Shown: positions 18,204 to 27,050, counted from the first letter of the stretch. The stretch is DNA of 64,000 nucleotides from Novosphingobium sp. (GCF_039595395.1 NZ_JBCNLP010000001.1:2542001-2606000); one strand, 5' to 3'. The notes: generated by a model from the sequence alone, not told the origin. Numbers and translations are program-made.

Positions 18204-19324
18204 GCAGCCCCAGCCGTTCGATCATCCCCGAACCGCTGCGCCGCCTGCCCTGGCAGGTGCTGGGCGCGCTGGGCCTGCTGACGCTGTTCGGCTCGGCAGT
18301 GCTCTATTCGGCGGCCGGTGGCAGGCTGGGCCCATGGGCGCTGATCCATTTCATCCATTTCGTGGTCTTTGCTGGCCTCGCCATCGTGGTCTCGCGCCTG
18401 TCGCGTGATCGGCTGAGGCAGGCTGCCTATCCGGCCTATACGGCACTGGTGGTGATGCTGGTGCTGGTGGAGGCCGTGGGCAAGATCGGGGGCGGGTCGC
18501 AGCGCTGGCTCAACATCGGCTTTATGAACCTGCAGCCCTCGGAACTGATGAAACCGGCCATCGTGCTGGTGATGGCGCATTTCTATGCCAATCTGCCCCC
18601 CTCGATGATCCGTACATGGCGCGCTCTGGTGCCGCCGGGCATGCTGCTGGCGGTGCCTGCCGCGCTGGTGATCCTGCAGCCCGATCTGGGCACCGCGCTG
18701 GCGATCTGTTTCGGCGCCGTGGTGGTGATCTTCATGTCGGGCGTGCCCATCTGGTGGTTCGTGGCGGGAGGCGCCACCGGGGCCGTGGTCGCCCCGCTGG
18801 CCTTCTTCTTCGCGCTGCATGATTATCAGCGCAAGCGCGTGCTGGTGTTCATGGACCCGGAGAGCGACATGCTCGGCTCGGGCTATCACATCACCCAGTC
18901 GAAGATCGCCATCGGTTCGGGCGGCTTTTTCGGCAAGGGCTTCGGCAATGGCTCGCAGAGCCATCTGGAGTACCTCCCCGAAAAACACACCGACTTCATC
19001 TTCGCCACGATGAGCGAGGAATGGGGCATGGCCGGCGGCCTCTTCGTGCTGTTTATCTTTTTCATCGTCCTGTTCCGCTGGGGCATGGGTGTGGCGCGCC
19101 GCGCGCCTGATCGTTTTTCCCAGCTGCTCGCTGCCGGGATGACCGCCACCATGTTCTTCTATGTCGCGATCAACATGATGATGGTGATGGGCCTGGCCCC
19201 CGTGGTGGGCATCCCCCTGCCCTTCATGAGCCATGGCGGCTCCTCGATGATGACCAACATGCTCTGCGTGGGCGTGCTGATGGCCATCGAGAAGTGGAGC
19301 CGCGTGGGGGGCACGTTGAACTGA
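18200..19324 (+). CDS. rodA: Rod shape-determining protein RodA (SEDS glycosyltransferase)
   Basis: 374-aa SEDS-family polymerase that extends glycan strands from lipid II, working with PBP2. About ten membrane segments and the conserved blocks GGSQRWLNIGFMNLQPSE, LQPDLGTA, GSGGFFGKGFGNGSQS and LPEKHTDFIFATMSEEWG are present; the C-terminal GIPLPFMSHGGSSM block is complete. Last gene of the shape operon. A hairpin without T-run (GTCTCCC 19397-19403 / GGGAGAC 19409-19415) lies between it and the tRNA genes. Confidence 0.97.
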   Translation: MSSPSRSIIPEPLRRLPWQVLGALGLLTLFGSAVLYSAAGGRLGPWALIHFIHFVVFAGLAIVVSRLSRDRLRQAAYPAYTALVVMLVLVEAVGKIGGGSQRWLNIGFMNLQPSELMKPAIVLVMAHFYANLPPSMIRTWRALVPPGMLLAVPAALVILQPDLGTALAICFGAVVVIFMSGVPIWWFVAGGATGAVVAPLAFFFALHDYQRKRVLVFMDPESDMLGSGYHITQSKIAIGSGGFFGKGFGNGSQSHLEYLPEKHTDFIFATMSEEWGMAGGLFVLFIFFIVLFRWGMGVARRAPDRFSQLLAAGMTATMFFYVAINMMMVMGLAPVVGIPLPFMSHGGSSMMTNMLCVGVLMAIEKWSRVGGTLN

Positions 19325-19447
19325 AACATTTTTCTGCCGTGAGTGCATTTTTCTGCACGAATCACTTGCAGGGAAAATTTCAGCCGTTAAAGGGGCGTCT
19401 CCCAGCCGGGGAGACAGGCAGAAACGCCTTCTTCCAAGCGACGGAAT

Positions 19448-19523
<76 letters not shown>

Positions 19524-19599
19524 TCGCTTCTCTCTTTGCCTTCGGGCTGAGGGAATACCATCCGGCTCAGGCGCATGTCCATCGGATATGCCAAGGTGT

Positions 19600-19675
<76 letters not shown>

Positions 19676-19727
19676 TCCTTTCCCATGACATTGCCGGAAA
19701 AAGCCCCCATCGCGGGAGCCAAGCCCT

Positions 19728-21131
19728 TCAGTTGGGCGGCGCCAATCCCTCCCCCAGTCGAAATGGCGCTGATGCCTCGACATGAGGCGGACGCTGCACT
19801 GGGATGCCTTTGGCCGCACCTTCCAAGCCGCTTCCGGTCACATCGGTCACCGTCAGCATCGGGCCGGATTTCACATCGACATGGATGCCCTCCAGCACCA
19901 CGCCCTGCATATTGGCCAGGGCGATGCCGCGCCTGCTTGCCCCATGAATGTCGCGCAGCGTGAAGCCGGTCAGGGGCTTGTCGGGATGGATGTTCACCGC
20001 ATCGACCAGAACAGGCACATTGCGGACCGCCACCCGCTCGAAGGTAAAACCGCCGACGCGCGGTATGCCTTCGATGCCGGACACCGGGAATTGGTCCTGC
20101 TTACCGCTGTCGAGAAAGTTCAAACGTAGAAAACCCTGCCCAGCCTCCGCGACCTCCAGATCGCGCATGGTGATGTTCTCGATAAAGGCGCCGCGCCCCG
20201 GTCGGCTCTTGATGTAGATGCTGAACGTATAGGCGTTGAGGAAACGGCAGCGTTCGATCAGCACATTGCGGATGCCGCCGCTGGTCTCGCTGCCAATGCC
20301 GATGCAGGCCCAGCGCCGGTCGCTGAAGCTGCAATCGCGGATCGTCACATCCTCGGCGGGGCGGGCGATGGTGGCGCCCTCCATGCCTCTGCCGGATTTC
20401 AGCGAGATGCAGTCGTCCGCGGTGTCGAAGCGGCAGTCCTCGATCAGAACGCGGCGGCAGGAATCCACATCGATGCCATCGGCCCCGCCCCGGACGGCGA
20501 GCCGCGAGAAGCGGACGTCCTGACAATAAACCGGGTGGATCGACCACATGTCCCCCTGCTCGGTGGACAGATCGCTGACGGCAAGGCCGATGACCTCGAC
20601 AAATTCCATCAAAGCGGGATGACGCAGCCCGGATGGCGCAATGCGGCCCGCGAAACCCGTTGAGCCCACGATGCGACCTCCGCCTGTCAGTTGCACATTG
20701 CGCGCCTCCTGAGACCACAGCAGAGCCGCATGGCCGGAAACCCACCGCCCCTCCCAGCGGACCTGAATGACCGGATAATCCGCGATATCGTCAGAGCCTT
20801 TGAGCACCGCGCCCTGTTCGATCCGCAGCGTGGTGTTCGAACCGATGCGCAGGGTGCCGACACGGAAGATGCCATCGGCCAGCACAACATCTCCACCACC
20901 CAATACGGCGCAGCGGTCGAGAGCCTGCTGCACGGCGGATGTATCTTTTGCGCGACCATCCCCCTTGGCGCCAAAGCTGCGCGGATCGAGGCTGACACCC
21001 CTGCGCAGGATCGGCAGCGGGGCAGGCAGCATGGGCGATGTCTGACCGCCTGCCCGCAGTGATGAAGCACCTGAGGCCGCCATAAACGCGGCTGCGGAGG
21101 CAGACAGGAAGGAACGCCGGTCGGCAGGCAT
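19728..21131 (-). CDS. Glycoside hydrolase family 28 (polygalacturonase-like), exported
   Basis: 467-aa right-handed beta-helix enzyme expected to hydrolyse pectin-type galacturonan. GH28 motifs in order: GIDVDSCRRV (the NTD-like block), TADDCISLKSG with the catalytic Asp pair, ACIGIGSETSGG, and YIKSRPGRG. An N-terminal twin-arginine-type signal (DRRSFLSASAAAF) suggests folded export. The start at 21131 is supported by GGAGAG 7 nt upstream; the open frame extends to a GTG at 21167 but without such support. It diverges from the GntR regulator and the sugar-acid dehydratase, which suggests coordinated pectin use. The exact substrate is not readable. Confidence 0.88.
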   Translation of the reverse strand: MPADRRSFLSASAAAFMAASGASSLRAGGQTSPMLPAPLPILRRGVSLDPRSFGAKGDGRAKDTSAVQQALDRCAVLGGGDVVLADGIFRVGTLRIGSNTTLRIEQGAVLKGSDDIADYPVIQVRWEGRWVSGHAALLWSQEARNVQLTGGGRIVGSTGFAGRIAPSGLRHPALMEFVEVIGLAVSDLSTEQGDMWSIHPVYCQDVRFSRLAVRGGADGIDVDSCRRVLIEDCRFDTADDCISLKSGRGMEGATIARPAEDVTIRDCSFSDRRWACIGIGSETSGGIRNVLIERCRFLNAYTFSIYIKSRPGRGAFIENITMRDLEVAEAGQGFLRLNFLDSGKQDQFPVSGIEGIPRVGGFTFERVAVRNVPVLVDAVNIHPDKPLTGFTLRDIHGASRRGIALANMQGVVLEGIHVDVKSGPMLTVTDVTGSGLEGAAKGIPVQRPPHVEASAPFRLGEGLAPPN

Positions 21132-21465
21132 CAACTCTCCATCGTTCACGGCGCTGCCCGCGAACACATTGGCAAAAGAATGACACCGGTTTCCTGGTTG
21201 ATCAAGCCAGTGCTTACGGCCAATCCCATCGCAGAATCGATCAGACAGATTTGATTAAAAATCGGGATTTTTGACGCCAAACCCAACCAATCTCGTGTCA
21301 AAGGACGGCATGGACAAACTTCTGTCAGACAGATATGAGATCACTCCGCCGCCCGTCAAAGAGCGGACCATGATATTCACCCCAGAGAGATACCGGATGC
21401 GCGGAACCAATGCCGACCCGATCGCAATCACCGGCACCACCCTCGCCATGGTGAAGCGATAGATC
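21132..21465. promoter_or_regulatory. Divergent regulatory region with repeated CAGACAGAT elements
   Basis: 334 bp between the pectinase and the GntR gene, without a convincing gene. It holds an exact 10-bp direct repeat, TCAGACAGAT, at 21241-21250 and 21325-21334. The second copy sits in a perfect 11-bp palindrome CTGTCAGACAG (21322-21332), and AATC/GATT half-sites flank the first. These are candidate operators for the adjacent FCD regulator. Confidence 0.5.
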
Positions 21466-22161
21466 ATGGACATCCCTCAGAAATCGCGCCGCCTCGCCGA
21501 CGATGCCTATGCGGGCATCGTGCAAATGATCGTCACCGAAGGCATTCAGGTGGGCCAGCGCCTGCCCTCCGAAGTCCAGTTGACCGAAAGGCTGGGCGTC
21601 TCGCGCGCCATCATCCGCGAAGCCCTCGCACGGCTCCAGTCCGATGGGCTGACGCAGGCCCGCGTCGGTTCCGGCTCCTATGTCACGCGGCGGCCTGACC
21701 GGCTGCTGGCGCAGCACCTGCCCTTCGACGCCATCGCCTCGGCCTTCGGCACCTATGAGGTGCGCTTCGTGCTGGAACCTGAAGCCGCGCGCTTTGCCGC
21801 CATCCGCCATTCGGTGGAGGATATGCAGGCGATCGCGGCCTGCCTCACCGCGCTTCAGCAGGCGCTGCTGTCGGGCCACCCCGCCGATGCCGAGGATCTG
21901 GCGCTGCATCGCGCCATCATGATCGCCTCGGGCAACATCGGCTTTGTCGAAACCTTCGACGCCCTGAAACCCGCCACCCTTCAGATCATGCGGGCCGGCG
22001 TGGAAATTTCCCGCGCCCGCCCGCCCGAGATCATCCAGACCATGCTCAAGGAGCATGAGGATATCGTCGAGGCCATCCGCCTGGGCGACGGCGAACGCGC
22101 CGCCCTGACCATGCGGTGGCACCTCTCGCAAGGGCGCCGCCGCCTCACCCCCATCGCCTGA
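21466..22161 (+). CDS. GntR-type regulator, FCD (FadR) subfamily
   Basis: 231-aa one-component regulator. The N-terminal winged helix (residues about 8-75: GQRLPSEVQLTERLGVSRAI, then VGSGSYV) binds DNA. The C-terminal all-helical FCD domain (EVRFVLEPEAARFAA, DLALHRAI, KEHEDIVEAIRLGD, MRWHL) usually binds a sugar acid through a metal held by Asp/His residues. It stands 23 bp upstream of the dehydratase in the same direction, so it likely controls that gene and perhaps the divergent pectinase. Typical members are repressors released by the pathway substrate. Confidence 0.9.
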   Translation: MDIPQKSRRLADDAYAGIVQMIVTEGIQVGQRLPSEVQLTERLGVSRAIIREALARLQSDGLTQARVGSGSYVTRRPDRLLAQHLPFDAIASAFGTYEVRFVLEPEAARFAAIRHSVEDMQAIAACLTALQQALLSGHPADAEDLALHRAIMIASGNIGFVETFDALKPATLQIMRAGVEISRARPPEIIQTMLKEHEDIVEAIRLGDGERAALTMRWHLSQGRRRLTPIA

Positions 22162-22184
22162 ACACCCACTCAGAGGATCCCGCC

Positions 22185-23963
22185 ATGACAGACAGACCCA
22201 CCCGCCATTTCCGCTCACGCGACTGGTTCGCCGATCCCGCCCGCTCCGACATGGTGGCGCTCTATCTGGAGCGCTTCATGAATTACGGCGTGACCCCCGA
22301 GGAACTGCGCTCGGGCAAGCCGATCATCGGCATCGCGCAGTCGGGCAGCGATCTGTCGCCCTGCAACCGCATCCATCTCGATCTGGCGAAGCGCGTGCGC
22401 GACGGCATCCGCGATGCGGGCGGCATTCCCATGGAATTCCCCGTCCACCCGATCTTCGAGAACTGCCGCCGACCTACTGCGGCACTGGATCGCAACCTCG
22501 CCTATATGGGTCTGGTCGAAATCCTCTATGGTTACCCCATCGACGCCGTGGTGCTGACCACCGGCTGCGACAAGACCACGCCGTCGCAGGTGATGGCCGC
22601 CAGCACGGTGGATATTCCCGCCATCGTACTCTCGGGCGGGCCGATGCTCGATGGCTGGCATGAGGGCGATCTGGTCGGTTCGGGCACGGTGATCTGGCGC
22701 AGCCGCCGCAAGCTGGCCGCTGGCGAGATCGATGAGGAAGAATTCCTGCAGCGCGCCTGCGATTCCGCGCCTTCCGCGGGCCATTGCAACACGATGGGCA
22801 CGGCTTCGACCATGAACGCCGTCGCCGAGGCGTTGGGGCTCTCGCTGCCCGGTTGCGCCGCCATTCCGGCCCCCTATCGCGAGCGCGGGCAAATCGCCTA
22901 TGCCACCGGCCAGCGCATCGTCGAGATGGCCTATGAGGATCTGCGCCCCTCGAAAATCCTGACGCGCGAGAGCTTCCTCAACGCTATCCGCGTCGTCACC
23001 GCCATCGGCGGGTCGAGCAATGCCCAGCCCCATATCGTCGCCATGGCCCGCCACGCCGGGGTGGAGATCAAGGCCAGCGACTGGACCGAGCATGGCTACG
23101 ACCTGCCGCTGATCGTCGACATGCAGCCTGCCGGGCGTTTTCTTGGCGAGCGTTTCCACCGTGCGGGCGGCGTGCCAGCGGTGATGTGGGAACTGCTTGA
23201 GGCGGGCAAGCTGCATGGCGAGAGCCTGTCGGTCACCGGCCAGTCGGTGGGCGAGAATGTCGGCAAGCGCCCCGCGCGCGACCGCGAGGTGATCCGTCCC
23301 TTCGACCAGCCCTTGAAGGAAAAGGCCGGTTTCCTTGTGCTGGCGGGCAATCTCTTCGACTTCGGCATCATGAAGACCAGCGTCATCAGCGAAGAGTTCC
23401 GCAACCGCTATCTCTCGCGCCCCGGCAGCGAAGGCGTGTTCGAGGCCCGCGCCGTGGTCTTCGAGGGCGGTGACGATTACCACCACCGCATCGACGATCC
23501 TGCCCTCAACATCGACGAGAACTGCATTCTGGTGATGCGCGGCGCGGGCCCCCAGGGCTGGCCGGGCAGCGCCGAGGTGGTCAACATGCAGCCTCCCGCC
23601 GCCCTGATCCAGAAGGGCATCCAGTGGCTGCCCACGCTGGGCGACGGCCGCCAGTCGGGCACCTCGGACAGTCCCTCGATCCTCAATTGCTCGCCTGAAA
23701 GCGCGGCGGGCGGGGGCCTGTCATGGCTGCACACCGGCGACACCATCCGCATCGACATCAACAAGGGTGAGTGCAACGCTCTGGTCGATGCAGCCGAGAT
23801 CGAGCGCCGCAAGGGCGACGGCCTGCCCCCCGTGCCACCCAGCAACACGCCCTGGGAAGAACTCTTCCGCGAGAAGACCGGCCAGATGGGCGAAGGCGCG
23901 GTGATGGATATGGCGGTCAAATATCGCGGCCTTGCCGCCAAGACGCCGCGTCATAATCACTAA
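22185..23963 (+). CDS. IlvD/Edd family sugar-acid dehydratase (L-arabinonate dehydratase-like)
   Basis: 592-aa Fe-S enzyme that removes water from an aldonic acid to give a 2-keto-3-deoxy acid. The three cluster ligands expected from the well-studied rhizobial L-arabinonate dehydratase appear at Cys60 (SPCNR), Cys128 (TTGCDK, with the following Lys130 being the metal-bridging lysine in the family) and Cys201 (GHCNT). Length and spacing fit the arabinonate/xylonate/galactonate subgroup rather than IlvD proper. Start at 22185, preceded by CAGAGGATC. Co-directional with the GntR regulator; the true substrate (arabinonate, galactonate or other) cannot be settled from sequence. Confidence 0.88.
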   Translation: MTDRPTRHFRSRDWFADPARSDMVALYLERFMNYGVTPEELRSGKPIIGIAQSGSDLSPCNRIHLDLAKRVRDGIRDAGGIPMEFPVHPIFENCRRPTAALDRNLAYMGLVEILYGYPIDAVVLTTGCDKTTPSQVMAASTVDIPAIVLSGGPMLDGWHEGDLVGSGTVIWRSRRKLAAGEIDEEEFLQRACDSAPSAGHCNTMGTASTMNAVAEALGLSLPGCAAIPAPYRERGQIAYATGQRIVEMAYEDLRPSKILTRESFLNAIRVVTAIGGSSNAQPHIVAMARHAGVEIKASDWTEHGYDLPLIVDMQPAGRFLGERFHRAGGVPAVMWELLEAGKLHGESLSVTGQSVGENVGKRPARDREVIRPFDQPLKEKAGFLVLAGNLFDFGIMKTSVISEEFRNRYLSRPGSEGVFEARAVVFEGGDDYHHRIDDPALNIDENCILVMRGAGPQGWPGSAEVVNMQPPAALIQKGIQWLPTLGDGRQSGTSDSPSILNCSPESAAGGGLSWLHTGDTIRIDINKGECNALVDAAEIERRKGDGLPPVPPSNTPWEELFREKTGQMGEGAVMDMAVKYRGLAAKTPRHNH

Positions 23964-24009
23964 GACAGATCGGGGGAGCGGGCCATGCCCCTCCCCCCGT
24001 TTTTGCCGA

Positions 24010-24441
24010 TCAGATGATCGGCGCCATCATCATGGCAAAGTCCCGCAGCGCCCTACGGATACGGGCATTCCTGATAGCCTCCAGCGCGTCCGGCACGCTG
24101 ACCCAGCGCCGCTGACGCTGAAACATCTCCGGCCAGACCAGCGCCAGACTCTCGACCTCCAGCGAGAAGACCTGCATCTCCTCCCGGACGGCATCGGCAT
24201 CCTTGCCGGTCACAGACAGATCGAAGCGGGCGACAAGCGCCTGATCGACCACGCCCAGCGCCCCTGCTTCCTCATAAACCTCTTCCTGAGCCGACAGGGC
24301 GGCCGTCTTGCCCGGCTTGACCTTGCCCTTGGGCAGGATCCAGTTGCCCTTGCTGCGTGACGTCACCAGCAGGATCTCCAGATCGCCACTTTGCGCCCTG
24401 CGGTAAGGTATTGCCGCACATTGCATTGCCAAACCCTGCAT
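24010..24441 (-). CDS. NUDIX hydrolase
   Basis: 143-aa cytoplasmic pyrophosphohydrolase of the NUDIX fold. The core reads WILPKGKVKPGKTAALSAQE followed by EVYEEAGALG, matching the Nudix box (GX5EX7REUXEEXGU) with Gln/Glu/Val replacing the usual Arg-Glu part, so metal ligands remain. The N-terminus resembles proteins that sanitise or signal with diphosphoinositol or nucleoside-diphosphate compounds. I choose the ATG at 24441, next to an AAGAGAG sequence; the much longer open frame upstream does not look like protein. Converges with the dehydratase gene. Confidence 0.82.
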   Translation of the reverse strand: MQGLAMQCAAIPYRRAQSGDLEILLVTSRSKGNWILPKGKVKPGKTAALSAQEEVYEEAGALGVVDQALVARFDLSVTGKDADAVREEMQVFSLEVESLALVWPEMFQRQRRWVSVPDALEAIRNARIRRALRDFAMMMAPII

Positions 24442-24839
24442 CTCTCTTGGTTTATGGGGGTGTCCTATCGGATTCGACAGGTACCCCGCAAGCCGTCGGC
24501 GCCCCTTCTGGCGCAAGAACGGCGATTTTCCATGGGGCGAAAACCCACTCGCCCGCCAATGTTCCCGCTGGGGGAGGCTTATCGCGCCCGTGTGCACAGC
24601 GCCGTGGTGGTGATCCACGCCGAAAGATCGATGACGTCAAAAGCATCCTTGGCGTGCGCGGCGGCCAGATCAAGCGGCTGGTCACCATGCCCGATGGCGA
24701 TGATGTGGCGCAAACGACGGTGCATCTGATGCGTGTCTCGCGGCGCGATATCCGCAATGGGGTGGCCCGGATGAAAGAGGAACCCGGCGTTCATGCCGTC
24801 GAGATCAAGGCCAGCAAGGCGCGGCGCGACCCCTCCTGA
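24442..24839. other. No confident gene; possible coding remnant on plus strand
   Basis: 398 bp between the NUDIX and DUF1289 genes, both on the minus strand. The plus-strand frame ending at 24839 reads like real protein over its last 66 residues (IKRLVTMPDGDDVAQTTVHL ... EEPGVHAVEI), with the rhythm of an ACT-like domain end such as that of MgtC/SapB proteins. No matching N-terminal part or start is visible, and a second frame holds VHSAVVVIHAE just before it. I read it as a decayed gene end, with low certainty. Confidence 0.35.
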
Positions 24840-25007
24840 TCAGCCCGCCAGCTTCTTCAACCGGCGCGGCAGATCGGCACTGATCTTGCGCTGCTCATGC
24901 GGCTGAGCCTTCTTCCATTGGCGGCATTCGGGCTTGGTGCGTCCGCAGCCACGGCACCAGCCGGTGCGGCCATCGAAAACACAATTTTCAACGCAAGGGG
25001 ATCGCAT
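24840..25007 (-). CDS. DUF1289 domain mini-protein
   Basis: 55-aa cysteine-rich protein with the DUF1289 signature SPCVENCVFDGRTGWCRGCG followed by RTKPECRQWKK. The four conserved cysteines (5, 9, 18, 21) could hold zinc or an iron-sulfur cluster. The family is small, often lies next to unrelated housekeeping genes, and has no settled function. ATG at 25007 has AGGGG about nine bases upstream. The same strand stays open far upstream across ribB, which hides the short real gene. It diverges from ribB. Confidence 0.85.
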   Translation of the reverse strand: MRSPCVENCVFDGRTGWCRGCGRTKPECRQWKKAQPHEQRKISADLPRRLKKLAG

Positions 25008-25125
25008 GGCGTGGCCCCTAGCCGATATCGAGGGCCAATGCAGGCTCTTTTCAGGGATCGCCCGCCAAAGCGGAAATGTGATCATTGAACTTGCCATCAC
25101 ATTCCTATGTGATAAACACAAGCCC

Positions 25126-26412
25126 ATGTCACAGACTCTCATCGAACGCGTCCGCCGCCTCATCACCGATGGTGGCATGACCAAGTCCGGCCTTGCCCGT
25201 GCGGCGGGGCTCCATGCCAACACATTGCGCGACGTGGGCGAGCCCGAGTGGAACCCCACCGCCGAAACGCTCAGCAAGCTGGAGCGCTTCCTGTCGGACA
25301 ATGATGAAACCCCCGTCCTCGTCTCCATCGAGGAGATCATCGAGGAAGCCCGCAACGGGCGCATGTATATCCTGGTCGATGATGAAGACCGCGAGAATGA
25401 GGGCGACCTTATCATTCCCGCGCAAATGTGCACCCCCTCCGCCATCAATTTCATGGTCACCCATTGCCGTGGCCTGGTCTGCCTCGCCCTCTCCTCCGAG
25501 CGTATCGACGAGCTGGGCCTCGAACCGATGCACCGCCACAACCGCACCCCGCTGGGCACCGCCTTCACCGTATCCATCGAAGCCCGCGAAGGCATCTCCA
25601 CCGGCATTTCCGCGCAGGACCGCGCCCGCACCGTCTCCGTGGCGATCGACGGCTCGAAGGGCTCCGACGATATCGTCAGCCCCGGCCATGTCTTCCCGCT
25701 GCGCGCCCGCCCCGGTGGCGTGCTGGTTCGCGCCGGGCACACCGAGGCGGCGGTCGACATCTCGCGCCTCGCCGGCCTCAACCCCTCGGGCGTGATCTGC
25801 GAGATCATGCGCGAGGACGGCACCATGGCCCGCTTCGACGATTGCGTCGCCTTCGCCCGCCAGCACGGCGTGAAGATGGCCACCATCCGCGACCTGATCG
25901 CCTATCGCCGCAAGCATGACCGCATGGTCTCGCTCAAGTCGGAAAGCACCTTCACCAGCCGCTTCGGCGGTGACTGGGCCGCCCGCGCCTATTTCAACAA
26001 GGCCACCGGCGAGGAAAACCTCGTGCTGGTCAAGGGCCGCATCGACCCGACCACCCCCACGCTGGTGCGCATGCACGCCACCTCGCTCTTCGCCGACCTG
26101 CTGGGTGAGGTCAGCCCGCGCGCCGACCTGCTCCACCGCTCGATGGAGATCATCGGCGAGGAAGGCGCGGGCGTGATCGTCTTCGTCAACCGGCCCACCA
26201 GCGAAGTTTCACGCGCTTTCGAATTGCGCGAACAGGCGCGGGCGGGCAATATGAAGCCCATCGAGGAACTGCGCGATTACGGCGTGGGCGCCCAGATCCT
26301 TGCGGAACTGGGGGTTCACGAGATCACCCTCCTCACCAACACCCATCACACGCTTGTCGCGCTGGAGGGCTATGGCCTCTCCATCGTGGGCGAACGCTGC
26401 ATTCAAGGATAA
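25126..26412 (+). CDS. ribB: 3,4-dihydroxy-2-butanone 4-phosphate synthase with N-terminal HTH and degenerate RibA domain
   Basis: 428 aa in three parts. Residues 1-56 resemble an XRE-type helix-turn-helix (MTKSGLARAAGLHANTLRD). Residues about 64-270 are a full RibB domain (DDEDRENEGDLI, HRHNRTPLGTAFTVSIEARE, GHVFPLRARPGGVLVRAGHT), which makes the four-carbon unit of riboflavin. The C-terminal part follows the GTP cyclohydrolase II fold (ends RDYGVGAQILAELGV, NTHHTLVALEGYGL) but lacks the zinc cysteines, so it should be inactive. This matches the known RibBX-type arrangement, here with an extra HTH. Followed four bases later by ribH. No FMN riboswitch pattern is visible upstream. Confidence 0.93.
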   Translation: MSQTLIERVRRLITDGGMTKSGLARAAGLHANTLRDVGEPEWNPTAETLSKLERFLSDNDETPVLVSIEEIIEEARNGRMYILVDDEDRENEGDLIIPAQMCTPSAINFMVTHCRGLVCLALSSERIDELGLEPMHRHNRTPLGTAFTVSIEAREGISTGISAQDRARTVSVAIDGSKGSDDIVSPGHVFPLRARPGGVLVRAGHTEAAVDISRLAGLNPSGVICEIMREDGTMARFDDCVAFARQHGVKMATIRDLIAYRRKHDRMVSLKSESTFTSRFGGDWAARAYFNKATGEENLVLVKGRIDPTTPTLVRMHATSLFADLLGEVSPRADLLHRSMEIIGEEGAGVIVFVNRPTSEVSRAFELREQARAGNMKPIEELRDYGVGAQILAELGVHEITLLTNTHHTLVALEGYGLSIVGERCIQG

Positions 26413-26416
26413 TTCC

Positions 26417-26839
26417 ATGGCCAAGTTTCTGATCGTCGAAGCCCGCTTCTACGACCACCTCAACGACCAACTGATCGCCGGCGCCAAGGCCGCGATCAAG
26501 GCCGCCGGCCATAAGTCCGAGGTTATCACCGTGCCCGGAGCGCTGGAAATCCCCGCCGCCATCGCGCTGGCGGATTCGACGGGCGATTACGAAGGCTATG
26601 TCGCCATCGGCGTGGTGATCCGCGGCGAGACCTATCACTTCGAAATCGTGGCGGGCGAAAGCGCGCGCGGGATCATGGCGCTTTCGATGGATGGCCTGCC
26701 GATCGGCAATGGCATCCTGACGGTCGAGAACGAAGAGCAGGCTCTGGTCCGCGCCGATCCGGCCCAGAAGGACAAGGGTGGTGAGGCTGCTAAGGCGGCG
26801 ATTGCGCTGCTGGCTCTGAAAGAGAAGTTCGGGGCTTAA
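26417..26839 (+). CDS. ribH: 6,7-dimethyl-8-ribityllumazine synthase
   Basis: Condenses 3,4-dihydroxy-2-butanone 4-phosphate, the RibB product, with the ribityl-uracil intermediate to give lumazine, the riboflavin precursor. 140 aa, normal length. Motifs: VPGALEIPAAI (substrate loop) and GVVIRGETYHFEIVAGES with the catalytic His. Start at 26417, with AAGGAT upstream overlapping the ribB stop region, so the pair forms an operon. A hairpin repeat begins 16 nt after the stop. Confidence 0.96.
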   Translation: MAKFLIVEARFYDHLNDQLIAGAKAAIKAAGHKSEVITVPGALEIPAAIALADSTGDYEGYVAIGVVIRGETYHFEIVAGESARGIMALSMDGLPIGNGILTVENEEQALVRADPAQKDKGGEAAKAAIALLALKEKFGA

Positions 26840-26855
26840 GAGGTTAAGGGGAAAG

Positions 26856-26900
26856 TGCGAGGGGGTTACCCCCTCGCGCTCCCATGACGTCTCCCGACGA
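26856..26900 (+). repeat. Hairpin-tail repeat, copy A (after ribH)
   Basis: Hairpin GCGAGGGGG TT A CCCCCTCGC followed by the tail GCTCCCATGACGTCT. It starts 17 nt after the ribH stop. Tail-to-tail partner of the copy at 27005. Confidence 0.85.
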
Positions 26901-27004
26901 AAGGGCAGCGCTGATTTATAGGCTGCGCCCCGCCGCGAAGCGGCTTTAAGATGATTGCCTCCGGCGGTGAGGTTTTGCGCAACGGCGCGGCCTTAACTGC
27001 CCTT

Positions 27005-27050
27005 TCGTCGGAAGACGTCATGGGGGTGCAGGGGGTGTAACACCCCCTGC
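27005..27050 (-). repeat. Hairpin-tail repeat, copy A' (after M13 peptidase gene)
   Basis: Minus-strand copy: GCAGGGGGTG/CACCCCCTGC stem with the tail CCCCCATGACGTCTTCC. The stem base pairs differ from copy A on both sides, keeping the pairing. It begins 18 nt past the stop of the minus-strand peptidase gene. Confidence 0.8.

Noticed and set aside
21271..21462. 63-aa frame before the GntR regulator, and a 72-aa frame opposite it
   Set aside because: Poor starts, no family resemblance, and overlap with the operator-like region; more likely regulatory DNA.
24357..24839. 160-aa plus-strand frame taken as one gene
   Set aside because: The first part overlaps the NUDIX start antisense and is not protein-like; only the last 66 residues look coding.
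25008..25125. FMN riboswitch upstream of ribB
   Set aside because: The gap is short and lacks the conserved riboswitch blocks.
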